64,000 bases of DNA from Pseudalkalibacillus hwajinpoensis (GCF_015234585.1 NZ_JADFCM010000008.1:682001-746000); one strand, 5' to 3'. Numbered from the stretch's first letter, positions 7,130 to 15,176 are shown. A program made the numbers and translations. Notes: generated by a model from the letters alone, not told the origin.

Positions 7130-7735
7130 GTGGAGCATGAAGAGCAGCAATCTTATCAACGACTAAACTGCGCACAAACAACAGACAAGGCGCCTTTATT
7201 TCGAGCTCAGGCCTTTGATCCGATTCAAAAAGAAATAAAGAGAATCAGCTTAGAGGATTACCGGGAAAAGTGGGTCATTCTTTTTTTCTATTCTAGCGAC
7301 TTTACCTTTGTCTGACCGACAGAATTAGCAGCGGTCGCTGCTATTTATCCTGAGCTTCAGGCTATGAATACGGTAGTCTTAGGGATTAGTACAGATAGCG
7401 TTTACGCACATAAGGTATTCACAGAAGTTTCCCCGGCTGCATCTAAAGTGAATTATCTGCTTGTGAGTGATCGAAATCATAAAATCAGTCGAGATTATCG
7501 TGTATTAAATGAAGATGCGGGTGCTACCTATCGAGGAACGATTATTATTAACCCAAAAGGTGTGATCGTCTCAAAAATGGTTTATCCTGTTGAGGTAGGA
7601 AGAAATGCCTATGAGATTCTAAGATTAATTCAGGCACTTCAATATAATGAGAAGACAGGAAAAAGTGTTCAAGCCAATTGGGTACCTGGTCAGCAAGGGA
7701 TCAATCGGAACGCAAATTATATAGGAAGAGTATAA
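7130..7735 (+). CDS. Candidate selenoprotein peroxiredoxin (in-frame TGA at the peroxidatic position)
   Basis: The frame is continuous from GTG 7130 to TAA 7733 apart from one TGA at 7313-7315. With selenocysteine there, the protein has 201 residues and reads [24 protein letters not shown], so Sec62 occupies the peroxidatic cysteine position of the AhpC/Prx family (usual motif DFTFVCPTE). The conserved downstream features are all present: [13 protein letters not shown], the arginine in [12 protein letters not shown], and [15 protein letters not shown]. The usual resolving cysteine (VCPANW) is replaced by VQANW, giving a 1-Cys-like enzyme; Cys14 is the only other cysteine. Peroxide reduction is inferred. 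A SECIS-like hairpin follows the TGA directly. The start is set by AGAGGTGGGG. The alternative is a TGC/TGT-to-TGA nonsense mutation. The gene has its own terminator. Confidence 0.75.
7313..7346 (+). promoter_or_regulatory. Bacterial SECIS-like recoding element
   Basis: TGA at 7313-7315, then 17 bases, then apical loop GGTC (7333-7336) closed by the perfect stem AGCAGC/GCTGCT (7327-7332, 7337-7342), extended by one T-A pair, a T-T mismatch and two A-T pairs. Known bacterial SECIS elements place a short loop with G in its first two positions about 16-37 bases after the UGA. The E. coli fdhF element also carries GGUC in its loop. The fit is by eye. Confidence 0.65.
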
Positions 7736-7737
7736 AG

Positions 7738-7764
7738 CTACGGTTTACCGTAGTTTGTTTTTTT
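7738..7764 (+). terminator. Terminator of the peroxiredoxin gene
   Basis: Stem CTACGG/CCGTAG with loop TTTA, followed by TTTGTTTTTTT. Confidence 0.8.
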
Positions 7765-7945
7765 GCGGTTATCCTATCTAAATAATGAATTCTTGGTATC
7801 ATCATAAATAGAGTTCCTTTTAAGGAAAGACTAGGGAATAAAGAAGAACTGACGGTAATAACTACCGTACTTTTGATCAAGGAAGGCAGGATGATTCATT
7901 ATTAATCCATCCAAACAATCAAAGATATTCGACAAGCACGCAAAG

Positions 7946-8506
7946 ATGTATGAGAAGAGAAGAAAGAAAACAACTATAGATACAAAATTCCGAAAGAAAC
8001 TTTTAGCAAAAGCGAGTGGTGATGTTTTGGAATTATCGGTGGGAACAGGAACGAATTTTCCACTATACCCTAACATTCATTCACTAACAGCAGTTGATTT
8101 TAGTGAAGAGATGGTTCGCTATGCAAGAGAGGCTGCAAAAGAAACGCAGTATCCCTGTACGATCGTCGAGGAAGATGTAGAAATGGTTGATTTCAAAGAA
8201 AATACCTTTGATACGGTCGTCTCTACCTTATCTATGTGCTCCTATCCTCATCCCAACGTTGTATTGGAGCAAATGGCGAAGTGGTGTAAACCAGGTGGAC
8301 AAGTATTACTGTTTGAACACGGAATAAGTTCCAATCGCATAGTTTCACACCTTCAAAAGAAGTTAGATCCAGTATTATCAGAAAAAATCGGATGTCACCT
8401 TGATCGGAATATAGTCCAACTCTTAGAGAATTCTAGTCTTCGCGTGACTGCAGTGGAAAGCCATTTCTTAGGTATATTTCATCTCGTTTTTGCAACAATA
8501 GAATGA
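7946..8506 (+). CDS. Class I SAM-dependent methyltransferase
   Basis: From the ATG shown the protein has 186 residues. Motif I is VLELSVGTGTNFPLYP, then the acidic residue in AVDFSEEM, motif II around NTFDTVVSTLSMCSYP and motif III in KPGGQVLLFEHG, as in the UbiE/Coq5-like group of small-molecule methyltransferases. This ATG has no ribosome-binding site. The frame stays coding-like upstream (SKIFDKHAK, a usual N-terminus for the family) back to ATT codons at 7898/7901, which lie just after AAGGAAGGCAGG. Translation probably starts there with AUU, giving about 202 residues. Substrate unknown. Confidence 0.8.
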   Translation: MYEKRRKKTTIDTKFRKKLLAKASGDVLELSVGTGTNFPLYPNIHSLTAVDFSEEMVRYAREAAKETQYPCTIVEEDVEMVDFKENTFDTVVSTLSMCSYPHPNVVLEQMAKWCKPGGQVLLFEHGISSNRIVSHLQKKLDPVLSEKIGCHLDRNIVQLLENSSLRVTAVESHFLGIFHLVFATIE

Positions 8507-8512
8507 TAAGTA

Positions 8513-8550
8513 AACCTCTGTCTGAGCTACATAAATGAGAGAGGTTTTTT
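8513..8550 (+). terminator. Rho-independent terminator
   Basis: Stem AACCTCT/AGAGGTT with a 20-base loop, followed by a T run. Confidence 0.65.
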
Positions 8551-8815
8551 CTATAGATTTCATTCAAATCCTCTAATTATGTCGAAAGTTGACTTCTTTT
8601 CGGGTTAACGTTCGAATTGGAAGGGGAGTGTGATTTAATAGAAGGGATCACTTCCATTTAATTTCCTAGATAAGACGAACGACTTCTTTCCACTAATTGA
8701 TAGCAACCTACTTCTCCTACTACCTCTCGAATAAAGAAAGCTACCGCATTTATAAATCAGATGAAACATTTAACAAGTTGAAATCGTTTAATAGATTGAA
8801 TTCTTTTTAAATAAA

Positions 8816-8832
8816 ATGACAGATACTGTCAT
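8816..8832. promoter_or_regulatory. Palindromic operator candidate upstream of asnB
   Basis: ATGACAG-ATA-CTGTCAT: perfect 7-bp arms around three bases. A further half-site-like ACAGTC occurs at about 8837-8842. It lies about 40 bases before the predicted -35. The binding protein is unknown. Confidence 0.45.
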
Positions 8833-8870
8833 AAATACAGTCAATCTAACGAACTTTTATAACGAAAAGG

Positions 8871-8899
8871 TTACGATTGGATTACAATAATGTTACAAT
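8871..8899 (+). promoter_or_regulatory. Probable sigma-A promoter of asnB
   Basis: -35 TTACGA, 17-base spacer and -10 TACAAT with a TGn extension. It ends 36 bases before the asnB start. Confidence 0.5.
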
Positions 8900-8935
8900 G
8901 GGAGTGTTAATTCAAAAGAAAGTGTGGCTACAACT

Positions 8936-10843
8936 ATGTGTGGTTTTGTTGGAGTGTTACGTACAGAACCAGGAAAATCGGACCATTACGATCATTCTGA
9001 TTTTGTGAAAAGGAATCAAATTATTACACACAGAGGACCAGATGACGAAGGTTATTATACAGATGAATCGATTTCTCTTGGTTTTAGAAGGCTTAGTATT
9101 ATTGACCTTGAAAGTGGTCATCAGCCTTATCATTACGAAGATAAGCGATATTGGATGGTCTTCAATGGTGAAGTCTATAATTATGTAGAACTTCGTGAAC
9201 AGTTGAAGAGAGAAGGTTACACGTTTCACACGGAGTCGGATACAGAAGTGGTTCTTACGTTATTTGTACATAAAGGGGAGAAGGCGTTCGCTGACTTAAG
9301 AGGAATGTTTTCGATTCTTATTTGGGACAAACTTGAAAAGAAATTAGTAGGCGCTCGCGATCCATTTGGCATTAAACCCCTTTATTATATGCAGAATGAT
9401 GAGGAGCTGATTTTTGCTTCTGAGAAAAAAAGTATCACAATGATTGAAGAATTCGAAGCCGTGAATCCTTCAGCTCTTCAACATTATTTAAGCTTTCAAT
9501 ATGTACCAGAACCGCTAACGATGACGGAAGGAATAAAGAAGCTTGAGCCTGGTCATTATTTTGTTAAAAAGCATGATGAGCCCATGGTGATGAGACGCTA
9601 TTTCCATGCGACATTTAAACCGATTACAACAGAACGAAATTGGGTGAAGGACATTCAGAATGTTCTTTATGATTCTGTTAATGTTCACATGCGAAGTGAT
9701 GTCCCGGTTGGCTCGTTTTTATCTGGGGGGATAGATTCTTCCATTATCGTTTCGATGGCAAAGAAATTTAATCCGCAAATAAAAACATTTTCTGTTGGTT
9801 TTGAACGGGATGGGTATTCAGAAGTTGATGTTGCGAAAGAAACGGCTGATAAGCTGGACGTTCCCAATTATTCTTACATGATTTCTGCAAAAGAGTATGT
9901 GCAAAAGTTACCAAAAATCATGTGGCATATGGATGATCCACTTGCTGACCCGGCTTGTGTTCCGCTTTATTTTGTCGCCAGAGAAGCTAGGAAGCATGTA
10001 ACGGTTGTGCTTTCAGGTGAAGGGGCAGATGAGCTCTTTGGTGGATATAACATATACCGCGAGCCTGATGCGCTCCGTCTTTTCAAGCCTATGCCTGTGA
10101 TGATGAAAAAAATGGTGAATCGCGTTGCACATGTTTTTCCTGAAGGAATGCGCGGAAGGAGCTTCCTAGAACGTGGATCAACACCGCTCTCGGAGAGGTA
10201 TATTGGAAATGCGAAGATGTTCGAAGAAAGTGAAAAGAAAAAGCTTTTAACGACTTATTATCAAAATGAGCATTATCAAAAGATCACAAAACCTTTCTTT
10301 CAGAATGTGAAGAAAGACAATCCTGTGAATCAAATGCAATATGTTGATATTCAAACGTGGTTACGAGGAGATATTCTTTTAAAAGCGGATAAGATGACAA
10401 TGGCAAATGCGTTAGAGCTTCGTGTGCCGTTTCTTGATAAAGAAGTGTTCCGAGTCGCTCGTGAAATTCCAGTTCGTGAAAAAATTGCAGATGGTACAAC
10501 TAAATCCATTCTTCGTAAAGCGGCACGTGGGATTGTACCAGACCATGTTCTCGATCGAAAAAAACTTGGTTTTCCTGTGCCGATTCGCCACTGGCTCAGG
10601 CAAGAGTTGTATGAATGGGCAAAGCAGCTTATTCATGTGAGTGAAACGGATTACTTAATCGATAAGTCACTTGTGATGAGGCTTTTAGAAGCGCATAAAG
10701 CGGAAAAAGGCGATTACTCAAGAAAAATTTGGACCGTGCTAATCTTTATGCTCTGGCACCAAATATTTGTTGAAGATGTGTATTCCTTTGAAGAGCTTCA
10801 GCAGGAAGATGAAATTGTAAGCAAAGTAGCAACATATCGCTAA
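8936..10843 (+). CDS. asnB: Asparagine synthetase (glutamine-hydrolysing), class B
   Basis: A 635-residue two-domain enzyme making asparagine from aspartate, glutamine and ATP in the cytoplasm. The start must be the ATG at 8936: it puts Cys2, the glutaminase nucleophile, directly after the removable Met (MCGFVGV), whereas the earlier GTG would bury it. The N-terminal Ntn amidohydrolase domain shows RGPD and FNGEVYNY. The synthetase domain has the ATP pyrophosphate loop SGGIDSS at about residue 264, LSGEGADELFGGY, and RVPFLD. Length and sequence match B. subtilis AsnB (632 aa) better than the shorter AsnO. It is monocistronic, between its own promoter and terminator. The ribosome-binding site is weak. 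Confidence 0.93.
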   Translation: MCGFVGVLRTEPGKSDHYDHSDFVKRNQIITHRGPDDEGYYTDESISLGFRRLSIIDLESGHQPYHYEDKRYWMVFNGEVYNYVELREQLKREGYTFHTESDTEVVLTLFVHKGEKAFADLRGMFSILIWDKLEKKLVGARDPFGIKPLYYMQNDEELIFASEKKSITMIEEFEAVNPSALQHYLSFQYVPEPLTMTEGIKKLEPGHYFVKKHDEPMVMRRYFHATFKPITTERNWVKDIQNVLYDSVNVHMRSDVPVGSFLSGGIDSSIIVSMAKKFNPQIKTFSVGFERDGYSEVDVAKETADKLDVPNYSYMISAKEYVQKLPKIMWHMDDPLADPACVPLYFVAREARKHVTVVLSGEGADELFGGYNIYREPDALRLFKPMPVMMKKMVNRVAHVFPEGMRGRSFLERGSTPLSERYIGNAKMFEESEKKKLLTTYYQNEHYQKITKPFFQNVKKDNPVNQMQYVDIQTWLRGDILLKADKMTMANALELRVPFLDKEVFRVAREIPVREKIADGTTKSILRKAARGIVPDHVLDRKKLGFPVPIRHWLRQELYEWAKQLIHVSETDYLIDKSLVMRLLEAHKAEKGDYSRKIWTVLIFMLWHQIFVEDVYSFEELQQEDEIVSKVATYR

Positions 10844-10847
10844 ATGG

Positions 10848-10877
10848 AAAAGGTGACCTCTGGAGGTCACCTTTTTT
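10848..10877. terminator. Rho-independent terminator of asnB
   Basis: AAAAGGTGACCTC/GAGGTCACCTTTTTT, an almost loop-less 11-bp stem plus A and T runs; usable by both convergent genes. Confidence 0.85.
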
Positions 10878-10899
10878 GTATGATTTTTGGTTTGTATCC

Positions 10900-12285
10900 T
10901 TAAGAGTGCTGTTGTTCAATTTGGATTAAACGCTTCTCAATGGGCTTGTAATCTTCCTGATGCCCTGTAAATACAGCGAGATCATAGAGACGTTGTAGGA
11001 GATAATCTCGATCAAGATCATAGATGAATTGTTTCGGAATGTGATCCATTGAATTTTTTGCGAAGTCCCACACAACATCCAATTTGTCTTTGCTAATGGA
11101 TTGAGAAACCATGCTAAGTGCTGAAATGATCTCCGTAATGATCGGATAGTTATCACCGGCATAGTGTCTTAAATACCCAAATCCTCGATAAAGGTAATAA
11201 CTGAAGTCTTCTGCATCCATCACAACTCTTACTTGCTTTTCGTGATCGGCAAGGTATGGAGTGAAGGTAATGTCTCGTTCCACTTCAAGAAGTAGATCAG
11301 CCATTTGATGAATGATGGTGATTGAAGTTTGGGGGTCATCGTTACCGAGTGATTTCACACCAATTTCTGATAGCTTGGTCATTCCCATTTTTAGGTCTTG
11401 AATCTCTGTTTCTTTATAACCTAATTCAATGAAATCGCAATATTTTTCTGGGTTAACTCGTTCAGCTCCAGCACCCCAATATGAGAAGAAGCGGTTACCC
11501 TTTAAGACATAGTCTCCTACTTTGTTATGGAGTTTGATGATGATTTGATCTTTGTGAGCTTCTTCAATCATCGTTTGGAAATCAATAAGTTGAATATAAC
11601 CAGAACTAGGAGAAGTAATAAGCGTTTCGGTCTCCCGTTCTTTTTCCATTAAGTCTCCTGGTTCTTCAGCACGGAATTGCTCAAGATCGTTTCGAAGCGT
11701 TTCTCTTACGATTGAGATCGATTCTTCCTTCATGTTTGTAGCAATATTATGTACCTGCATCCAGCTCGTTGCGTGATTGATAAAGAAAATAAACACGACA
11801 ACAGTGATAAATGCGAGTAAAACAGTCATGCTGGGAATGGCTACAAAATATTCGTTTTCTTTGCTCGTAAGGAATAAGAAAATGATGAGCACATAAACAA
11901 AACTTCCGTGGAATATGCCGATAAAGTGCTGAGTTGTTCGATCGGCAACGAAGTTAAGAAGCATTCTAGGTGAAAATTGTCCGCTAAACGTCGTGAGAAC
12001 AACGAGTAACGAGTTGAGTGTAAAGGCGCTAAGAGTTAAAATACCGCCTATGAGGGCACTGATTAACAATCGTGTTGGCTGAGCTGTTGTGCGTAAGATC
12101 TCAGGTACATAATTTGATAGTTCAAAAACTAAATCAAAATATAATGTAACAGCTACGAATACGAAGGCTCCTAAAATATATAGCCCTGGCATATACCAGA
12201 GCGTAGCCTGAAGTTCATGTTTTCGAATGCGTTTAGACATTTCGAAATATTTTCGTAGCTGCCATGGTAATAATTTTTTTATCAT
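10900..12285 (-). CDS. DUF2254 family membrane protein
   Basis: A 461-residue protein with four membrane segments in the first 190 residues (about 27-50, 71-98, 120-140 and 150-172). A large cytoplasmic domain of about 270 residues follows. The conserved signature TLSAFTLNSLLVVLTTFSGQFSPRML after the second span is diagnostic for DUF2254. The biochemical function of the family is unknown. It is monocistronic, convergent with asnB and sharing its terminator. Confidence 0.85.
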   Translation of the reverse strand: MIKKLLPWQLRKYFEMSKRIRKHELQATLWYMPGLYILGAFVFVAVTLYFDLVFELSNYVPEILRTTAQPTRLLISALIGGILTLSAFTLNSLLVVLTTFSGQFSPRMLLNFVADRTTQHFIGIFHGSFVYVLIIFLFLTSKENEYFVAIPSMTVLLAFITVVVFIFFINHATSWMQVHNIATNMKEESISIVRETLRNDLEQFRAEEPGDLMEKERETETLITSPSSGYIQLIDFQTMIEEAHKDQIIIKLHNKVGDYVLKGNRFFSYWGAGAERVNPEKYCDFIELGYKETEIQDLKMGMTKLSEIGVKSLGNDDPQTSITIIHQMADLLLEVERDITFTPYLADHEKQVRVVMDAEDFSYYLYRGFGYLRHYAGDNYPIITEIISALSMVSQSISKDKLDVVWDFAKNSMDHIPKQFIYDLDRDYLLQRLYDLAVFTGHQEDYKPIEKRLIQIEQQHS

Positions 12286-12352
12286 GGCAAGGGACTCCCT
12301 TCAATTTCAATCACTAACACTTTAGGATTACCCTTGGGGTTCGTCATTAAAC

Positions 12353-12400
12353 CGTATGAAGAGGAATTTGTTTCACTTTTTTAATTAAACCCTTCATACG
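12353..12400. repeat. Inverted repeat between divergent membrane-protein genes
   Basis: CGTATGAAG and CTTCATACG, 9-bp arms separated by 30 bases, in the shared 5' region of the DUF2254 and CBO0543 genes. Possible operator or RNA stem; no protein assigned. Confidence 0.4.
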
Positions 12401-12510
12401 ATGGTGCGAAATGTTAAATCGTGAACCTTTTCCTTTGTTTAACATTGAATAGTACAGACGGGTAGGGGAGATAATATTAGAATAGAGGATTAAATTGAAG
12501 GTGATGAATC

Positions 12511-12975
12511 ATGATATCAGAAGAATCAATACTTTGGATTTTAATTAGTATTGGTGTTCTTTTGTTCGTTTACAGTCTTAGAAAGCCGCCAATAAAAGAA
12601 TGGCTTCTCTTCTTTTTATTAACAGGCTATTTGTCATCGATTATTGGTGTCATTGTGGTTGAAGAGAATTTGCTTTCCTATCCAGTTAACTTGTTTAATA
12701 CGCATTTCGATTCCAGTTTTACATATGAATATATCTTATTTCCTGTATTAGGCATTTACTATTATCAAAGTACTTATCGATCTGGGTGGTTGGGTTTTAT
12801 CGTGAAGGCTGCAGTGTTTTCTTCTATTATTACTATTATGGAATACTTTTTAGAAAGATACACAAATCTTATACACTATATAAGCTGGACTTGGATGTAT
12901 ACATTCATCAGTACAATCTTTGTGTTAGTGCTCATCCGCATGATTGTCAAGTTCCTGCCACCCGTTAAAAATTAG
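12511..12975 (+). CDS. CBO0543-family integral membrane protein
   Basis: A 154-residue protein with about five hydrophobic segments, starting at an ATG with GAAGGTGATG upstream. The arrangement (short loops, a central HFDSSFTYEYILFPVLGIYYY stretch, a final FLERYTNLIHYISWTWMYTF block) resembles the CBO0543 family of Firmicute membrane proteins, often found near spore germination or sporulation genes. The protein at 20344 in the ger locus seems to belong to the same family. Function unknown. Confidence 0.65.
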   Translation: MISEESILWILISIGVLLFVYSLRKPPIKEWLLFFLLTGYLSSIIGVIVVEENLLSYPVNLFNTHFDSSFTYEYILFPVLGIYYYQSTYRSGWLGFIVKAAVFSSIITIMEYFLERYTNLIHYISWTWMYTFISTIFVLVLIRMIVKFLPPVKN

Positions 12976-13059
12976 CGAAGGGATTTAACTGGTATGTGCA
13001 TGATTAGGAGGAAAGGAATGAATACTATCTTCAGAGTAAACTGAATGGAGGTAGTTACT

Positions 13060-13383
13060 TTGTTAAATAAACTGATTGCCGTCTTAGGAATGACTTTCAT
13101 ACTCCTTGTTCCGATCGCACAAGTTGGAGCTGAACCACCTTCTTATGCGAAGTGGGGGAAAACAGCGATTCAAGAGACGAGTCAAAGGTATCCCGATCAA
13201 CAAATTACAGACTACAGATATGATGGGAAGGTTTTTATATCCGATGTTCGTGAGCAATACGATTTTGAATTTACGTTAAAGCAAAATGGACAATCAAGGG
13301 AAATTAGAGTCTATGTCCTCGTTAACCCTAAGAAGGACCAGTTAATCGATGTAAAATATGATGAGATTGAAGAATTTCAATAA
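13060..13383 (+). CDS. Secreted DUF3889 (YqzG-like) protein
   Basis: A TTG start at 13060 with GGAGGT six bases upstream; the earlier in-frame ATG at 13045 overlaps that site. The 107-residue product has a signal peptide (LNKLIAVLGMTFILLVPIAQVGA, cleavage about residue 24) and a mature domain with YAKWGKTAIQETSQRYPDQQITDYRYDG and a repeated beta pattern ending KKDQLIDVKYDEI. This matches the DUF3889/YqzG family of small exported Bacillus proteins of unknown role. A terminator follows at once. Confidence 0.75.
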   Translation: MLNKLIAVLGMTFILLVPIAQVGAEPPSYAKWGKTAIQETSQRYPDQQITDYRYDGKVFISDVREQYDFEFTLKQNGQSREIRVYVLVNPKKDQLIDVKYDEIEEFQ

Positions 13384-13391
13384 TCCTTATG

Positions 13392-13421
13392 AAAAAGTCA
13401 GCCATACTGGCTGGCTTTTTG
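13392..13421 (+). terminator. Rho-independent terminator
   Basis: AAAAAGTCAGCCA/TGGCTGGCTTTTT around loop TAC. Confidence 0.8.
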
Positions 13422-13514
13422 TTGTGTTTTTAGGAAAAAAGGAATTTAGCGAGTTAAATCGAATGATATATGAATACAGAGAGGGTTATTTATTGAGAAG
13501 AGGAGAGGAAGACC

Positions 13515-13814
13515 ATGAACATTATTAAGCGTAAAACAGATGTTGAGACGTTGTTGAAGAATTTTGAGCAAATTGCTGAATTTGACCAAATAGGTCAAAA
13601 ACATTACTTCGTTTTTGAGGATACAGAAAAAGAAGGACAGTGTACGGTCATGAAATACCAAGGTGGTTCATTTTCCGTGCATTGCAAAGGAGCCTCTTAT
13701 TGTGATGATCAGGAAAATTATTTAGATGATCGTGCACTAATAGGTTTCTTATGGAAGCGACGTAAGGGCGTTAACGCGATTCTTAGAGAAGTTCTTAAGG
13801 AAAAGGTTTCTTGA
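13515..13814 (+). CDS. Hypothetical protein (99 aa)
   Basis: The ATG at 13515 is preceded by GAGAGGA. The 99-residue soluble protein has an alpha/beta pattern (DVETLLKNFEQIAEF; KHYFVFEDTEKEGQCTVMKYQGGSFSVHCKG) and three cysteines (QCTV, HCKG, YCDD). No family was recognised. It stands alone between two terminated or divergent units. Confidence 0.6.
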   Translation: MNIIKRKTDVETLLKNFEQIAEFDQIGQKHYFVFEDTEKEGQCTVMKYQGGSFSVHCKGASYCDDQENYLDDRALIGFLWKRRKGVNAILREVLKEKVS

Positions 13815-13944
13815 AAGAACTGAACTTCAATCGTGTGGGATCATTCAGGAACTCTTTTGAATAAGCATCGGTCCTGAAGAAATGCTCTCTTTCATGTAAA
13901 CTGTAAAGGTATAAAAAAAGCAGTATTGAATTGAGGGACTCTTT

Positions 13945-14859
13945 TTGATTGGTGTATTTATTGAAATTATTGTACCCGTGTTCATTCTCATTGGGATCGG
14001 TGTTTTACTTCATCGTATTTTTCAATTTGATTTGTACACACTTGCGAAAGTAAATATTTATTTCATTGTGCCGGGTTTTATTTTCTTAAAGCTGTATGAA
14101 ACAGCTTTTTCGTTATCGTTGTTTTTATCGGTGCTCACTTTTTTTAGTTTGTTAATTGTGATTTTATATGTTGTTTCTTATTTAATTAGCCGTTTATTCG
14201 GCTATAGTAGAAGTGTACGCGCATCGTTTACAAACAGCATCTTATTCTATAATTCAGGAAACTATGGCGTACCGGTAAATGATCTTGTCTTTAAGCATGA
14301 TCCGTTTGCTATGTCGATTCAAGTTATCATCTTAACGTTTCAAAACATTCTTACGTTCTCATGGGGAATCTTTTCTTTAAAGACGGTAGAAGGAAATAAA
14401 TTAAATGCGCTTCTTGGGTATTTTAAAATGCCTGTATTATATGCGATGGTTCTTGGAGTCGGATTTAATTTACTCCATGTGGAACTGCCTGAATTTGTAT
14501 TAATTCCAGCAGGGTACATTGGTGATTCGATGGTGGCGATCGCTTTGTTAACTTTAGGAGCTCAAGTGGCCCAGCTTCGGTTCGCTAAAAATTTATCTGT
14601 TGTTTATGTAAGCTTAATGCTACGTCTGTTGCTTGGACCTGCCATTGCACTGGGGATTATTTTTGTACTAGGTATTGACGGGGTTACAGCTCAAGCGTTA
14701 TTGATTTCATCAGCCATGCCGACAGCTGTGAACAGTGCTATTATTGCTCAGGAGTATGAAAATGAGCCGGAACTCTCTGCACAGATTGTACTTGCCTCAA
14801 CCATTCTCAGCATGATCACAGTTACGGCTGTTATTTCATTAAGTCGCTGGTTGTTTTAG
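13945..14859 (+). CDS. AEC-family (auxin efflux carrier type) transporter
   Basis: A 304-residue membrane protein with ten predicted segments arranged as two five-span halves. It has the family features FIVPGFIFLKL in the first half, NSGNYGVPV in the fourth span and the LLTLGAQVA / MPTAVNSAIIAQEY pair in the second half. AEC carriers export or import small organic acids such as malate, malonate or amino-acid derivatives. The substrate is not predictable. The start is TTG at 13945 with GAGGGA seven bases before. The 6S-like RNA gene follows downstream. Confidence 0.85.
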   Translation: MIGVFIEIIVPVFILIGIGVLLHRIFQFDLYTLAKVNIYFIVPGFIFLKLYETAFSLSLFLSVLTFFSLLIVILYVVSYLISRLFGYSRSVRASFTNSILFYNSGNYGVPVNDLVFKHDPFAMSIQVIILTFQNILTFSWGIFSLKTVEGNKLNALLGYFKMPVLYAMVLGVGFNLLHVELPEFVLIPAGYIGDSMVAIALLTLGAQVAQLRFAKNLSVVYVSLMLRLLLGPAIALGIIFVLGIDGVTAQALLISSAMPTAVNSAIIAQEYENEPELSAQIVLASTILSMITVTAVISLSRWLF

Positions 14860-14926
14860 ATGGACTGGTACTCTTTTGACCTAATATCGAAAGGGAGAAA
14901 GTATACGGAACTGGAAATCGCAACCA

Positions 14927-14955
14927 TTGATTTTTAGTAAACGAAGGTGTAGAGT
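14927..14955 (+). promoter_or_regulatory. Promoter of the 6S-like RNA
   Basis: -35 TTGATT, exact 17-base spacer and -10 TAGAGT. The predicted start at about 14962 coincides with the first base of the closing stem of the RNA. Confidence 0.6.
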
Positions 14956-14961
14956 ATAGTC

Positions 14962-15176
14962 ATAAGCAATACCCATTTCCTGCAACGCACGTTAACAACG
15001 GTTGTCTCAAACCGATGCTAGTTTTCCGGGAACTCTATATCCAGTTGCTAATAACAAGCCGGCCTTCTGAGCGGGACGTTAAAGGTAGCTGTGCGGGTAC
15101 CCACCTGCTTTTACGCGGGCTTTGAGACACTTATAGTGACGACGAAGCGGGGTTGGGTTTAAATTTGCTTATTTTT
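14962..15176 (+). ncRNA. ssrS: Structured small RNA, candidate 6S RNA
   Basis: A 215-nt transcript is predicted from a promoter to a T run. Its 5' end ATAAGCAA (14962-14969) pairs with TTGCTTAT (15165-15172), and ACCCA with TGGGT (15154-15158). Next comes a large internal loop of 27 and 24 bases, then a helix TGTCTCAAA (15003-15011)/TTTGAGACA (15121-15129) topped by several small hairpins. Closing stem, central bubble and long terminal arm, plus the length, are the 6S RNA architecture. 6S binds sigma-A RNA polymerase by mimicking an open promoter. No protein-coding frame fits. The identification is structural, not from alignment. Confidence 0.6.

Larger units (their letters stand above)
8551..8935. 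other. Long 5' region of asnB
   Basis: About 385 bases without a reading frame of note. It contains a 17-bp palindrome and a probable vegetative promoter, listed separately. No T-box or other riboswitch was recognised by eye. Confidence 0.5.

Noticed and set aside
7112..7315. Short separate gene ending at the TGA of the peroxiredoxin
   Set aside because: The frame continues with conserved peroxiredoxin sequence right after the TGA, so this is the 5' part of one gene, not a 67-residue protein.
8551..8935. T-box riboswitch before asnB
   Set aside because: No T-box sequence or terminator/antiterminator pair found; a vegetative promoter lies only about 40 bases before the start codon.
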